The notes beneath the pieces are model-generated. The model saw nothing but the letters and a program-made list of their open reading frames with translations, was not told where the DNA came from and ran no database searches. From positions 1 to 54,224 of the forward strand of contig NZ_QGDQ01000031.1 in NCBI RefSeq assembly GCF_003149145.1: 54,224 nucleotides of DNA, written 5' to 3'. Below, in pieces: positions 1-7,946 of the stretch (position 1 is its first letter; each line of letters begins with the position of its first letter). The position numbers and the translations under genes were made by a program. Source of the stretch: Quadrisphaera granulorum. Its GTDB lineage: Bacteria; Actinomycetota; Actinomycetes; Actinomycetales; Quadrisphaeraceae.

Positions 1-222
1 AAGGTCACCAAGGGGCCGGGCAGCGCCAAGGCGGGGTTGGCGATGGCGTTCAAGCTCATCGAGGCTGCTCAGTGCCGGTGGCGGGCGATCACCGCCCCGC
101 ACCTGGTGGCGCTGGTGCGCGCGGGGGTCGTGTTCGAGGCCGGCAAGCGTGTGGAACGCCCCGACGAACTCGGTGAAGCCGGCGCGTCAGCGGCTGAGCA
201 GGCCCTCCCGACCGCCGCCTAA
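1..222 (+). mobile_element. IS256-family transposase, C-terminal fragment (cut by window edge)
   Basis: The frame is open from base 1 and stops at 220-222, giving about 73 residues. The tail reads GLAMAFKLIEAAQCRWRAI, then APHLVALVRAG and ERPDE, which is the characteristic C-terminus of actinobacterial mutator-type (IS256) DDE transposases. The catalytic DDE residues would lie to the left of the window, so integrity cannot be judged. The family moves DNA by cut-or-copy transposition. The next gene to the right appears to lack its 5' end, which fits insertion of this element. Family assignment rests on recalled similarity. Confidence 0.75.
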
Positions 223-227
223 ACGAT

Positions 228-256
228 CTTCATCCACAGGTCTTGACAATTTCTCC
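228..256 (+). repeat. Candidate right terminal end of the IS256-type element
   Basis: Six bases after the transposase stop the sequence runs CTTCATCCACAGG and then TCTTGACAATTTCTCC. IS256-type elements end a few tens of bases beyond the transposase stop in a 20-30 bp terminal inverted repeat, and this AT-richer stretch is the only candidate. It also contains TTGACA (243-248), which could act as an outward -35 box. The matching left end and target duplication are outside the window. Confidence 0.4.
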
Positions 257-309
257 CCGTCACCGCGGGCACCAGCTCAAAACCAGCGACGGCAACGACG
301 AGCGACGTC

Positions 310-1086
310 GTGCTGATCATGCACGGCGGGCACATGCGCGCCGGCATCGCGCTGGGTGAAGCTCCCTTGCGTGCGGCCGGACACCAGCTGCTCATCCCCT
401 CTCGACCTGGCTACGGCCGCACCCCCACCTCAGCCGGGCCCACCCCAGAACGTTTCGCCGACACCACCGCCGAGCTGTGCGCCCACCTGGGCATCAGCTC
501 CGTGCGAGCAGTCCTCGGCATCTCCGCAGGAGGCCCAGCGGCGGTAGCCCTGGCCGAACGCCACCCGTCCCTGGTGCGCTCGCTCCTGCTGATCTCCGCC
601 CGGTCCGCGCTGCCCTTTCCTACCGGTGCCACGCGCCTGGCCGCGCACCTGGCCTTCGGTGCCCACGTCGAACCCTGGACCTGGACCAGCGTGCGGGCTC
701 TGCTGCGCCGCTACCCCTCGTTGGGGCTGCGGATGATGCTCTCGAGCCTGTCGACCTCACCGGCGCACCGGGTGATGGCCGACCTGAGCCCTGGCGAGCA
801 GGACGAGCTCGTGCGCCTGTTCGCCGCCATGCGCTCAGGCCAAGGTTTTTCCATCGACGTGCGCCACCGGCTGGCTCCCGACCTCGGCCGTGCGGTCCAG
901 CAGCCCGCCCTGGTCATCGCCTCCCGTCACGACGGGCAGGTGGATTGGCGCCACGCGGAACACCTGCACCAGAACATCTGCGGGTCGCTGCTGTGGCCGA
1001 GCCCCAGCCTGAGCCACCTGGTCTGGTACGGCTCCGGAGGCGACGCGACGCAACGGCGCATCGAGGACTTCCTCAGCGGTCTGTGA
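310..1086 (+). CDS. Alpha/beta hydrolase, 5' end probably lost to IS insertion
   Basis: From GTG 310 the product is 258 residues of alpha/beta-hydrolase fold. It has an early HGG oxyanion turn (LIMHGGHMRAG), a GYGR turn, the nucleophile elbow GISAGG about 75 residues in, and a late Asp/His region (ASRHDGQVDW, SLSHLVW). Substrate unknown. The frame stays open upstream to the stop at 244-246 and reads as plausible coding (KPATATTSDVVLIMHGGH), but contains no ATG, GTG or TTG before 310. A start at 310 would leave only two residues before the first-strand motif. With the IS end immediately upstream, the gene looks decapitated; it may be expressed from 310 or be non-functional. Confidence 0.7.
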   Translation: MLIMHGGHMRAGIALGEAPLRAAGHQLLIPSRPGYGRTPTSAGPTPERFADTTAELCAHLGISSVRAVLGISAGGPAAVALAERHPSLVRSLLLISARSALPFPTGATRLAAHLAFGAHVEPWTWTSVRALLRRYPSLGLRMMLSSLSTSPAHRVMADLSPGEQDELVRLFAAMRSGQGFSIDVRHRLAPDLGRAVQQPALVIASRHDGQVDWRHAEHLHQNICGSLLWPSPSLSHLVWYGSGGDATQRRIEDFLSGL

Positions 1087-1292
1087 GTGGCTGCACCTCG
1101 CGGCACATCGGCACGTGCCGCGGAACGGTGCGCTCGGTCACCCCACGCTCTGGTACTGGAGGGGAAGTCGCGTTCACGTGCGATGAGCAAGCAGGGACTG
1201 CTCCCAGCAGGGCTGGCTGAATGGCACACCAGGGCACAACACCACTGAGGCATCCCCTGTGACGCATGATCGCGACCAACGGCGCTTTGCGC

Positions 1293-1715
1293 CTACGGAA
1301 GGCTCCCGGGGGGAGCGACCCATTCAGTCGCCTGCCCGGTGACGGCTGCGATGTGCTCGTAGTCCCTGTCGTAGTGCAGAACCGTCAGGCCGCGAGCTTC
1401 AGCCACAGCGGCAATGATCAAATCCGGAAGCGACGCTCCGCGGTGCTGCGACTCTCTGGCCAGACGCTGCTGGACCTCTTGTGCCCTCGATAGGTGACGC
1501 TCGTCGGTGTCTTGATAGAGAAAGATGCTGTTGCGGATGGTCCATATGCGGTCGTACTCGTCCGCGTTCTGGGACGAGAACAGAGCTTCGAGGTTGAGCA
1601 CCGCGCAGGTGTGGATGAGAGCTCGCTCGAGGAGCGGCTGCACTCGCTGCGCCACGGCGTCGAGGTGGAGCCGGCTGTTGGCGCTCGTGTCGAGCATGTA
1701 CTCCGTCAGCGCCAC
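1293..1715 (-). CDS. vapC: PIN-domain ribonuclease toxin of a type II toxin-antitoxin pair
   Basis: A 140-residue PIN protein, normal length for VapC toxins, which cleave tRNA or rRNA with a Mg-dependent acidic site. The acidic residues are all visible: D9 in LDTSAN, E43 in LNLEALF, D98 in LPDLIIAAVAEA, and D116 in HYDRDYEHI. So the toxin looks intact. The start is a GTG at 1715 that overlaps the end of the upstream antitoxin gene by 10 bp; ATG 1697 would remove the first conserved strand. The gene runs convergent to the hydrolase, with about 200 bp between them in which no gene was seen. Confidence 0.88.
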   Translation of the reverse strand: MALTEYMLDTSANSRLHLDAVAQRVQPLLERALIHTCAVLNLEALFSSQNADEYDRIWTIRNSIFLYQDTDERHLSRAQEVQQRLARESQHRGASLPDLIIAAVAEARGLTVLHYDRDYEHIAAVTGQATEWVAPPGSLP

Positions 1716-1906
1716 GCATCGTCCCTGGGCGAGTGACTCTGCGAAGTCCCTTGCTGCTTCATCAGCTCCATGTATTGCGCGACCAGTCGATTGCGCACAG
1801 CCTCTCGCAGTGCCTGGTTGACGGCGTCCTGTGGAGTAGGTGCGCCGAGCAGGTCCTGCGCTTCAGCGAGGATCTTCTCGTCGATGTCGTCAATGTGCGT
1901 GCTCAT
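1706..1906 (-). CDS. vapB: VapB-type antitoxin
   Basis: A 66-residue acidic protein beginning MSTHIDDIDEKILAEAQDLLGA, followed by TPQDAVNQALREAVRNR. This pattern (short N-terminal helix-strand, then an 'AVNxALREAV' helix) is that of the VapB antitoxin family. It normally binds its cognate PIN toxin and autorepresses the operon. ATG 1906 is chosen because GAGGGAGGAAG lies just upstream at good spacing; a longer frame reaching 1987 lacks such a site. It overlaps vapC by 10 bp, the usual antitoxin-first arrangement. Confidence 0.85.
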   Translation of the reverse strand: MSTHIDDIDEKILAEAQDLLGAPTPQDAVNQALREAVRNRLVAQYMELMKQQGTSQSHSPRDDAWR

Positions 1907-2132
1907 CGCTTCCTCCCTCGAAACGCCATTCAGCAGTCCCCGGTCGTGCCTCACCAGCTGGAAGCACTGCGAATGCTTGCCCCGCACCCGCTCCGCAACC
2001 TACTCGGCGCTCGGCTGGGTTGGTGCTGGAGCGCTGGCCCACGCGCGGTGCTGCGAGACGAGAATGGCGTCAGCTACGTGCTAGAGCTCCCGCGCCGCGA
2101 GGGCTTCCCGCTGTCGAGTGAGAGAGGTGTGC

Positions 2133-2456
2133 GTGTCCTCCTACGACGTGCTGCTGTTCCTGCCGCCTGACGAGCCGCACCTGTGGGGCGCCGCCGTCGA
2201 GGGTCAGCTGAAGGCCCTCGAGGAGCGCCCCACCGAGCCGGGGCTCGTGCTGGACGACTGCATCGAGCGGATCGCCGCGGCGTTACCTGAGTCGGCGTGG
2301 GCTGGGCCGCCGCGCGACACAACGACGGAGTCGGCTGTGCTGCTGGAGTTCACCCCCGACGCGGCGCCCGCGGTGAGGGATCTCGTGCTGGAGCTCGCTC
2401 CGACCCTGCGCCCCTTCGTGGCGTTTGACCTGCAGGTCGACGACTTCCTCGTCTGA
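2133..2456 (+). CDS. Hypothetical acidic protein
   Basis: A 107-residue protein starting VSSYDVLLFLPPDEPH. GTG 2133 is preferred because GAGAGAGG sits 3-4 bases upstream; an in-frame start at 2118 would add five residues. The composition is acidic with helical segments (EGQLKALEERP, LVLDDCIERIAAALPES) and a C-terminal hydrophobic-acidic part (AVRDLVLELAPTLRPFVAFDLQVDDFLV). There are no membrane segments and no motif I recognise. It resembles small immunity-type or uncharacterised actinobacterial proteins only in general terms. The 225 bases between vapB and this gene hold nothing I can assign. Confidence 0.55.
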   Translation: MSSYDVLLFLPPDEPHLWGAAVEGQLKALEERPTEPGLVLDDCIERIAAALPESAWAGPPRDTTTESAVLLEFTPDAAPAVRDLVLELAPTLRPFVAFDLQVDDFLV

Positions 2457-2667
2457 GCGACAGCTGCCTCAGCAAGGGTGTTTGCGCGTGGGGCGCGGCC
2501 AGGGCGCCTCTATCCCAGGCTGACCTGCGGAACGGCTGTCCGACCGTGTCGACTCAGCAGCCGTCACCGGGGAGAACCCGAAGCCGTTCGAGCTGGTCGT
2601 CGTCGTGCCCGAGGCGCGTGTCCCTGGCCTTGCCCCGCGTTGTCGCGGCGTCGGGGCCAGCGTCCGC
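2457..2667. other. Intergenic, no gene seen
   Basis: Between the hypothetical gene and the tail of the uridine-kinase pseudogene the short open frames on both strands are arginine/proline-rich and lack ribosome binding sites or recognisable motifs. Probably decayed sequence. Confidence 0.4.
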
Positions 2668-3139
2668 CTAGATCGTCACGTCCAGCAGCTCCAGTACATC
2701 CGGGTGGAAGAGCCCGATGACGTCGACGACGACGTCGGCCGCCGGGAGTTCCGCGGCTCCGCTAGCTCCCGCGCACGCCAGCCGTAGGGGCGGTACGTCA
2801 CCGGCTGTTCGGAGCGGAGGGGTGCGAGCACCTTTGGGCGAGCTGGTCGCGTTCCACGCCGTCCCTGTCGGATGACCGCCGGCGGAAGCGAGCGATGTCG
2901 AGGAAGTCGCCTCCGCGCAGCCGCACCGCTCCGGGGGCCCGCTGAACGAGGGCCCAACCCGGCGTTGACTTCCCTGCTCCGCCGTAGCCGGAGATCCCGA
3001 CCATCGCGGGGCGCTCGAGGTGTGTGCGAGCCGCACTGACTGGAGATGCCAGGGCTGTCGGCTCCGGACTGGGCCGGTCGTGGGGAGCCTGCAGCTTGCG
3101 TCGATCAGGCTCGCCGAAGCTCATGTTAGCGACTAACAT
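2668..3139 (-). pseudogene. Uridine-kinase-like P-loop kinase, frameshifted and truncated
   Basis: Read on the minus strand from ATG 3139, the frame gives an N-terminal segment, then MVGISGYGGAGKST (Walker A) and VRLRGGDFLD, and continues to about 2830. The homology then jumps frame to VLAPLRSEQPVTYRPYGW and about 2765 jumps again to AADVVVDVIGLFHPDVLELLD, ending at a TAG at 2668-2670. The three pieces in order are colinear with actinobacterial uridine-kinase-family proteins (about 200 residues), so two frameshifts and a 3' truncation separate it from a working gene. The intact family phosphorylates uridine or cytidine. It shares the operator at 3123-3160 with the divergent MFS gene. Confidence 0.82.
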
Positions 3140-3160
3140 AAAGGCATGTTAGTCGCTAAC
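3123..3160. promoter_or_regulatory. Large inverted-repeat operator over divergent leaderless promoters
   Basis: Perfect inverted repeat: GTTAGCGACTAACAT (3125-3139) and ATGTTAGTCGCTAAC (3146-3160) around a 6-bp centre AAAGGC. Each arm is itself a dyad (GTTAG-CGA-CTAAC). TAACAT at 3134-3139 is a plausible -10 box 6 nt before the MFS ATG at 3146, and by symmetry TAACAT on the other strand lies 6 nt before ATG 3139 of the pseudogene. TetR-family repressors commonly bind such sites, and the TetR gene 1.5 kb downstream is the obvious candidate. Confidence 0.8.
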
Positions 3161-4657
3161 TCACGAGCTACTGGTCGCGACCGGGGCCGGGGATGGCCAG
3201 CGCTGGCAGCACTGTCCCTGTCGGTCGTGGTGGTCGGGCTCGACACGACAGTCCTCAACGTCGCGCTGCCGACGATCTCCGCGGAGCTGCGGGCCGGGAC
3301 GGAAGCGCTGCAGTGGGTGGTCGACGCCTACCTGCTGGCGGTCATCGCGGTGATGCTGCCGGCGGGTCGCCTCGGTGACCGCTTCGGCCACCGCCGCGCG
3401 CTGCTGGTGGGACTCTTCGTCTTTGGTGTCGGGTCGGTGGCTTCAGCGCTGTCGACGTCGGTCGGCGAGCTGATCACAGCCCGGGCCGTCCAGGGCGCTG
3501 GGGCGGCGGTGCTCGTGCCGCTCGCCCTGGCGATCGTTACCACCGAGTTCCCGCAGGACCAGCGCGCCAGGGCCCTGGGTCTCCTCACCTCGGCGGTCGC
3601 GCTGGGACTGCCGCTCGGACCGCTCGTGGGAGGTGCGCTGCTCGCCCGGTGGTCCTGGGCGTCGGTCTTCTGGGTCAACGTGCCCGTCGTCGTCCTCGCC
3701 ATCGCCACCGTCGTCGTCGCCGTCCCGGTCCGTCCAGGGCGCCGTGACGTCCGGCTCGACGCGATCGGCGTGGTCGCCTCCGCCGTGGGCTTGGTGAGCC
3801 TCGTGGGCGCGGTGATCCAGGCGCCTTCTTCAGGCTGGACGTCGCCGCGCACGCTCGTGCTCGTCGCCGTCGCGTTGGCCGCGATGGCGGCCTTCGCGGC
3901 GAACCTGCGACGCAGTCGCCACCCACTGGTGGACGTCGCCCTGTTCGGTGACCGGCGGTTCTGCGGCGGGGTCGTCGCCGTCGCCGGAGCGAGCGCTGTG
4001 CTGCTCGCCGTCCTCTTCGTTCTCCCTCAGCTGCTGCAGGGTGTCCGGGGGTTCGACGCACCGTCTGCCGCGCTCCGGCTGCTGCCGCTCATGGTCGGCC
4101 TCCTGGTGGCAGGCGCCGCCGGTGCCCGGCTCCAGCGGGCGTGGGGCACCCGGACGACGGCCGTGGCAGGGCTGCTCGTACTTGCAGCCGGGGCCGGCGG
4201 GCTGGCCGCAGCAGGGCCAGAGGCGCCGCAGTGGCTGTTCGCAGGGCTTCTCACGATCACCGGATCCGGCATCGGTGCCGCGGTCTCCACTGCGATGGAC
4301 GCCGCCATGTCCACCGTCCCCGACACGGCAGCCGCAGCCGGTTCGGCGCTCATCAACACGCTCCGTCAGATCAGCGGTGCCTTGGCTGTGGCCGCCCTGG
4401 GCAGCCTGCTGGCGGCGACCTACGCCAACCACCTCCGGCCAGCAGTGGCCGGGTTGCCGCCGTCCTCACGTGGCCTCGCCCTCGGTTCCCTCTCCGGAGC
4501 TGGTGCCCTGCATCGCCTGGGCCTGGAGCAGGCTGCGGCGTCGGCGTTCACCACGGGCGTCGGCGCGGTGCTGCTCGCGTGCAGCGGGCTGGCCCTGGCC
4601 TGTGCGGCGACCACCTGGATGGTCTTGCCGAGCACACGAGTGCGACCTCCTGCCTGA
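3146..4657 (+). CDS. MFS multidrug efflux transporter, DHA2 (EmrB/QacA) type
   Basis: A 503-residue membrane protein with roughly 14 hydrophobic segments, the usual size for DHA2 drug:proton antiporters. Segment 1 carries VVGLDTTVLNVALPTI, the D-T-x-V-N-V-A-L-P signature of this subfamily. The motif-A loop GRLGDRFGHRR follows segment 2. Segment 5 carries the antiporter motif region LGLPLGPLVGGALL. It sits in the cytoplasmic membrane and would export hydrophobic or cationic toxicants. ATG 3146 lies inside the operator and 6 nt after a -10-like TAACAT, so the mRNA is probably leaderless. The downstream TetR gene is the likely repressor, 43 bp away. Confidence 0.9.
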   Translation: MLVANSRATGRDRGRGWPALAALSLSVVVVGLDTTVLNVALPTISAELRAGTEALQWVVDAYLLAVIAVMLPAGRLGDRFGHRRALLVGLFVFGVGSVASALSTSVGELITARAVQGAGAAVLVPLALAIVTTEFPQDQRARALGLLTSAVALGLPLGPLVGGALLARWSWASVFWVNVPVVVLAIATVVVAVPVRPGRRDVRLDAIGVVASAVGLVSLVGAVIQAPSSGWTSPRTLVLVAVALAAMAAFAANLRRSRHPLVDVALFGDRRFCGGVVAVAGASAVLLAVLFVLPQLLQGVRGFDAPSAALRLLPLMVGLLVAGAAGARLQRAWGTRTTAVAGLLVLAAGAGGLAAAGPEAPQWLFAGLLTITGSGIGAAVSTAMDAAMSTVPDTAAAAGSALINTLRQISGALAVAALGSLLAATYANHLRPAVAGLPPSSRGLALGSLSGAGALHRLGLEQAAASAFTTGVGAVLLACSGLALACAATTWMVLPSTRVRPPA

Positions 4658-4700
4658 GGTGCTGCGCCGCCGCGAGACCACGCTGTGGAGGATGACCCCT

Positions 4701-5315
4701 GTGGACGAGGGGGAGACCGCAGCGGCTGGCGCAGACCGCCACGCTCGACGACGGCAGGCCACCCGTGAGGAGCTGCACCGCCACGCGCTGAGGCTCTTCC
4801 AGGAGCAGGGCTACGCGGCGACTACCGTCGAGCAGATCGCCGCGGCTGCCGGGGTCTCGCACATGACGTTCTTCCGGCACTTCGCCGCGAAGGACCAGGT
4901 CGTCCTCACCGACGACCACGACGCGCGGCTCCAGGCTCTCGTGGCCCAGCGTCCGCACGATGAGCCCGCGCTGCAGATGGTGCGCGGTGCCATCCACCAC
5001 GTCCTCGGTGAGGTCTACCCGACGCACCGGGACGAGCTGCTGCGCCGCTGGCGTCTCGTCTTGGTCACCCCTGAGCTGCGAGCACGGCAGGCCGAGCGGG
5101 CGCTGACCACCGAGCGCCTCATCGCCGACGGGCTGGCCACCCACCCCGGACACAACGCCGGAGCGGTCGGCACGCGTGCCGCTGCGGCCGCGGGCCTCGC
5201 GTGCGCCACGGCGGCGAGCCTTCTGTGGGCCGAGCGCGATGGCGTCGATGAGCTGCCGCAGCTCGTCGACGAGGCCTTCGACGCGTTGACTCCTCGCGTG
5301 GACGACGGCGCGTGA
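4701..5315 (+). CDS. TetR-family transcriptional repressor
   Basis: A 204-residue TetR-type regulator. The N-terminal DNA-binding domain reads ALRLFQEQGYAATTVEQIAA, then AGVSHMTFFRHFAAKDQVV, the canonical TetR helix-turn-helix; the rest is a helical ligand-binding and dimerisation domain. GTG 4701 is preferred because GGAGG (4687-4691) lies 9 nt upstream; ATG 4692 is a possible alternative. It follows the efflux gene in the same direction and probably controls the operator at 3123-3160, releasing it when the exported compound binds. Confidence 0.87.
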   Translation: MDEGETAAAGADRHARRRQATREELHRHALRLFQEQGYAATTVEQIAAAAGVSHMTFFRHFAAKDQVVLTDDHDARLQALVAQRPHDEPALQMVRGAIHHVLGEVYPTHRDELLRRWRLVLVTPELRARQAERALTTERLIADGLATHPGHNAGAVGTRAAAAAGLACATAASLLWAERDGVDELPQLVDEAFDALTPRVDDGA

Positions 5316-5352
5316 GCGGACGATCGCGGCCCTGAACGCAGACCGCGCGGTG

Positions 5353-6207
5353 TCAGGTGCGCGACCAGAAGGCCGTCGGGTCGGTTGTCGGCCGGAACCC
5401 CGCCACGCTCACAGCGTCGGCGACCTCGCGCCACCGACGTCCCAGGTGCTCCGGCGCGTGGGCGTCGCTCCCGAACGAGACCGCCTGGCCGCCCGCCGCG
5501 TGCCACCACCTCACGACCAGCATCTCCATCGGCCGGGTGGTGTTCACCTCCAGCGCCCTCCCGGAGCCTGCGAGCACCGTCAGCACGTGGCGCACCTGCT
5601 CTTCGAGGTCCGCCCACGGCAGTGGCCCTGCCTCCGGCGTCCAGTAGCGCAGCGGGTAGTCGAGGTGGCCGAGCACCTCGAATGGCGCATCGCTCGCCGC
5701 CATGACGGCCGCCTCGTCGAGGTAGGTCCGCACGGCCCCCAGCAGCCCTCGCTGGGCGACGGCCCCGCGCATCTCCACCACCTCGCCCGGCAGGTGCAGG
5801 TCGGGTAGGGCGTGCAGCGAGCCCACCACCCGCTCGAAGCCCCAGCCCGCGAGCTCGGCGACCTCCGCGGGGAAGCGGTGCCCTTCGCTCAGCTCGATGC
5901 CGCAGCGGATGCGCAGGTCGGGGAAGAGGTGGCGGCACCGCTGGACCGCCTCCACGTAGGCCCGCACGTGGAGCGGCTCGGTCATGAACCGCCCGTGCTC
6001 GTCGGTGCGGCCGCGGACCGTGCCCTTCCAGCTCCACCCGCCGGGCGGCGGTCGCCATGCGCCGAAGTCTGCGTGCTCGGTGAAGGAGATGGCTGGGAGT
6101 CCGAGCTCGACGGCGCGGGCACACGTCGCCTCCATGTCACCGGCCGAGGCGTCCCACGAATACTGGGAGTGCACGTGGTCGTCCGCCGGCCAGCCACTGC
6201 CCGTCAT
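5353..6207 (-). CDS. PHP-domain phosphoesterase, histidinol-phosphatase-like
   Basis: A 284-residue PHP protein. The metal-binding motifs appear in order: DDHVHSQYSWD near the N-terminus, FTEHAD about residue 43, a GIELSEGH segment mid-protein, GHLDYP, and FGSDAHAPEHLG near the C-terminus. The family uses a trinuclear metal site to hydrolyse phosphate esters; histidinol phosphatase HisK is the best-known member, but no histidine genes are nearby, so the substrate is open. Start ATG 6207 has no clear ribosome binding site. It is convergent with the TetR gene (37 bp between stops). Confidence 0.82.
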   Translation of the reverse strand: MTGSGWPADDHVHSQYSWDASAGDMEATCARAVELGLPAISFTEHADFGAWRPPPGGWSWKGTVRGRTDEHGRFMTEPLHVRAYVEAVQRCRHLFPDLRIRCGIELSEGHRFPAEVAELAGWGFERVVGSLHALPDLHLPGEVVEMRGAVAQRGLLGAVRTYLDEAAVMAASDAPFEVLGHLDYPLRYWTPEAGPLPWADLEEQVRHVLTVLAGSGRALEVNTTRPMEMLVVRWWHAAGGQAVSFGSDAHAPEHLGRRWREVADAVSVAGFRPTTDPTAFWSRT

Positions 6208-6323
6208 GCGGGCGATGGTGTCAGCTCCCCGGGGACCGCTCGGCGCGCACCTCCGCCGTTGCCTGGCCGAAGTTCGTCCCCTACCCGCAGGCTGACGCCG
6301 GTCCTTGTCTGGGGAGGCACCCG

Positions 6324-6962
6324 TCAGCGGAGCACGGCCAGCAGAACGGGTCGATCCTGACCTAGCCAGGTGCCCGTCAGCACGAGCTCGTCCGCTGCGG
6401 CGCTCGCCGTCGTCGTTTCGAGCACGTGGAGCACGGTGAGAAGGGCGCCGTCACATTCGATGCGTGACGTCGTGCCGGCCACCGTGACTCGCGGGCCGCT
6501 CCAGCCTGCGGCGGGTGCGGAGGGGGCCGTGCCGCTGCCCCGCACGCGCGCCGAGGCAGGCTGCAGCACCAGACCGTCGGGCGTGGAGAGGAAGAGGTCG
6601 GCTTCGTGGCCACCGGTGGCGATCGTCGAGGCGAGGACGGCGGCGTAGACCGGGTCGTGGAGGGCGTCGTAGATCCAGCGGTCGCCGAGGGTGGTGTGCG
6701 TCATCGTCGTGACCAGGGATTCCTCGGCGCCGGCGCGCGGGGCTCCGCGGTAGGTCAGCGGCACCTGGAGCACCTGCCCGTCGGCGGTGGCGAGCACGTG
6801 GGTCTCCATCCCGACCTCGCCGTCCGGGTCGTCGAAGCGGTACGAGCCGAGTTTCGTCAGCGACGACGTGTCGGCTCCGGCTGCCCACGGCTGGCGAGGC
6901 ACCCACGCCGCCAGCAGCTCGGCCTTGGTGGGGACGATCGACGCCTGGTGGTGGACTGCCAT
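6324..6962 (-). CDS. Maltokinase N-terminal-cap-like (CG0192-related) protein
   Basis: A 212-residue protein starting MAVHHQASIVPTKAELLAAW, then VPRQPW, and later LGSYRFDDPDGEVGMETHVL and QVLQVPLTYRGAP. This is the signature of the stand-alone 'maltokinase N-terminal cap-like' or CG0192 family of actinobacteria, whose members share the cap fold but lack the kinase domain; function is not established. ATG 6962 gives the full conserved N-terminus. The same frame stays open much further upstream, which I treat as a GC-rich artefact. It diverges from the lipoprotein gene at 7002 with only 39 bp between start codons. Confidence 0.72.
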   Translation of the reverse strand: MAVHHQASIVPTKAELLAAWVPRQPWAAGADTSSLTKLGSYRFDDPDGEVGMETHVLATADGQVLQVPLTYRGAPRAGAEESLVTTMTHTTLGDRWIYDALHDPVYAAVLASTIATGGHEADLFLSTPDGLVLQPASARVRGSGTAPSAPAAGWSGPRVTVAGTTSRIECDGALLTVLHVLETTTASAAADELVLTGTWLGQDRPVLLAVLR

Positions 6963-6989
6963 CGCCGCAGCATCCCAGTCCGTGCTCGC

Positions 6990-6995
6990 TAGCGT
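6990..6995 (+). promoter_or_regulatory. -10 box of a leaderless gene
   Basis: TAGCGT followed by 6 nt and then GTG 7002. No ribosome binding site is present. The spacing is that of actinobacterial leaderless starts and supports 7002 as the real start codon. No convincing -35 box was found. Confidence 0.5.
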
Positions 6996-7001
6996 GGACG
7001 G

Positions 7002-7931
7002 GTGCCCTTCACGCCTGCGCACGTGGTTGCCGCGCTTCCGTTGCTGCGGACGCCGCTGCCGGCTGACGGGCGCCGCGTCGGCGCAGTGGTCGGTGGCGCT
7101 ACCGGATGCGCTGTGGTCGTCGTCCTGGCCCTGACCGGCTGCGCGAGCTCCGCCACCGATACGCAGGCCGCGCCTCAGGCGACCCCCGAGCACCGCACCT
7201 GGTCGCCGCCGCCGAGCGGGACGCGGTTCGACTACCAGCTGTCGGGCCCGTACACGCCCCCTGGCGGCGTCACGGTGGTGGCCCGCGACCGCACCGCCCA
7301 GCCCGCGGGCCTGGGCTATGACATCTGCTACGTCAACGGCTTCCAGACGCAGCCGCAGGACTCGGCCGCGTTCGCTGCGGCACACCCCGACCTGGTGGTG
7401 CAGACCGCCGACGGCCCCCTGGCGGACCCGGGTTGGCCGGACGAGCTGCTCTTCGACACCTCCACCGCCGCGAAGCGCGCCGAGCTGTCGGAGGTGGTCG
7501 GGCCGTGGATCCGCGGGTGCGCGGAGTCGGGGTTCGACGCCGTCGAGATCGACAACCTCGACAGCTGGACCCGGTCCCAGGAGCACCTCACCGCCGCCGA
7601 CAACACCGCTCTGGCCGAGGAGTACGTGCGGGTGGCGCACGAGGCCGGACTGGCGATCGCGCAGAAGAACACGCCGGAACTGTCGGCGCGGCTGCGGGCG
7701 GCGGGTTACGACTTCGCCGTCGCCGAGTCGTGCGCGGTCTACGAGGAGTGCGACGCCTACACCGACCACTACCCGGTGGTGCTCGACATCGAGTACACCG
7801 ACGGCCTGGGCGTTGATCGCTTCGACGAGGTGTGCCGACACCCCGACCGCCGCACGTCGGTGGTGTTGCGCGACCACGACCTGCTCACCCCCGACGACGA
7901 TGGCTACGCCTACCAGGCCTGCCCTGCCTGA
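7002..7931 (+). CDS. GH114-like (endo-alpha-1,4-polygalactosaminidase/TM1410) lipoprotein with DUF4184-like head
   Basis: A 309-residue protein. After a hydrophobic stretch, the lipobox LTGC at about residue 48 predicts lipidation and export. The rest is a small TIM-barrel of the TM1410/GH114 type: FDYQLSGPY, DICYVNGF, an acidic motif FDAVEIDNLDSW, AQKNTPE, AVAESCAVYEECDAY and HYPVVLDIEY. Such enzymes cleave galactosaminogalactan-like polymers, though most bacterial members are untested. Oddity: residues 1-19, MPFTPAHVVAALPLLRTPL, match the conserved start of DUF4184 membrane proteins, not a signal peptide, suggesting a fusion. GTG 7086 would give a start without that head but also without the arginines before the signal helix. 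Confidence 0.75.
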   Translation: MPFTPAHVVAALPLLRTPLPADGRRVGAVVGGATGCAVVVVLALTGCASSATDTQAAPQATPEHRTWSPPPSGTRFDYQLSGPYTPPGGVTVVARDRTAQPAGLGYDICYVNGFQTQPQDSAAFAAAHPDLVVQTADGPLADPGWPDELLFDTSTAAKRAELSEVVGPWIRGCAESGFDAVEIDNLDSWTRSQEHLTAADNTALAEEYVRVAHEAGLAIAQKNTPELSARLRAAGYDFAVAESCAVYEECDAYTDHYPVVLDIEYTDGLGVDRFDEVCRHPDRRTSVVLRDHDLLTPDDDGYAYQACPA

Positions 7932-7946
7932 GGTCAGGACAGCAGG

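Noticed and set aside
1733-2170. A plus-strand open frame over vapB and the following gap
   Set aside because: It overlaps vapB antisense, has no ribosome binding site and no recognisable motif. The part beyond vapB could be decayed coding sequence but I cannot identify it.
6963-7877. Extension of the maltokinase-cap-like protein back to 7877
   Set aside because: The upstream part is antisense to the GH114-like gene and shows no homology; ATG 6962 matches the conserved start of the family.
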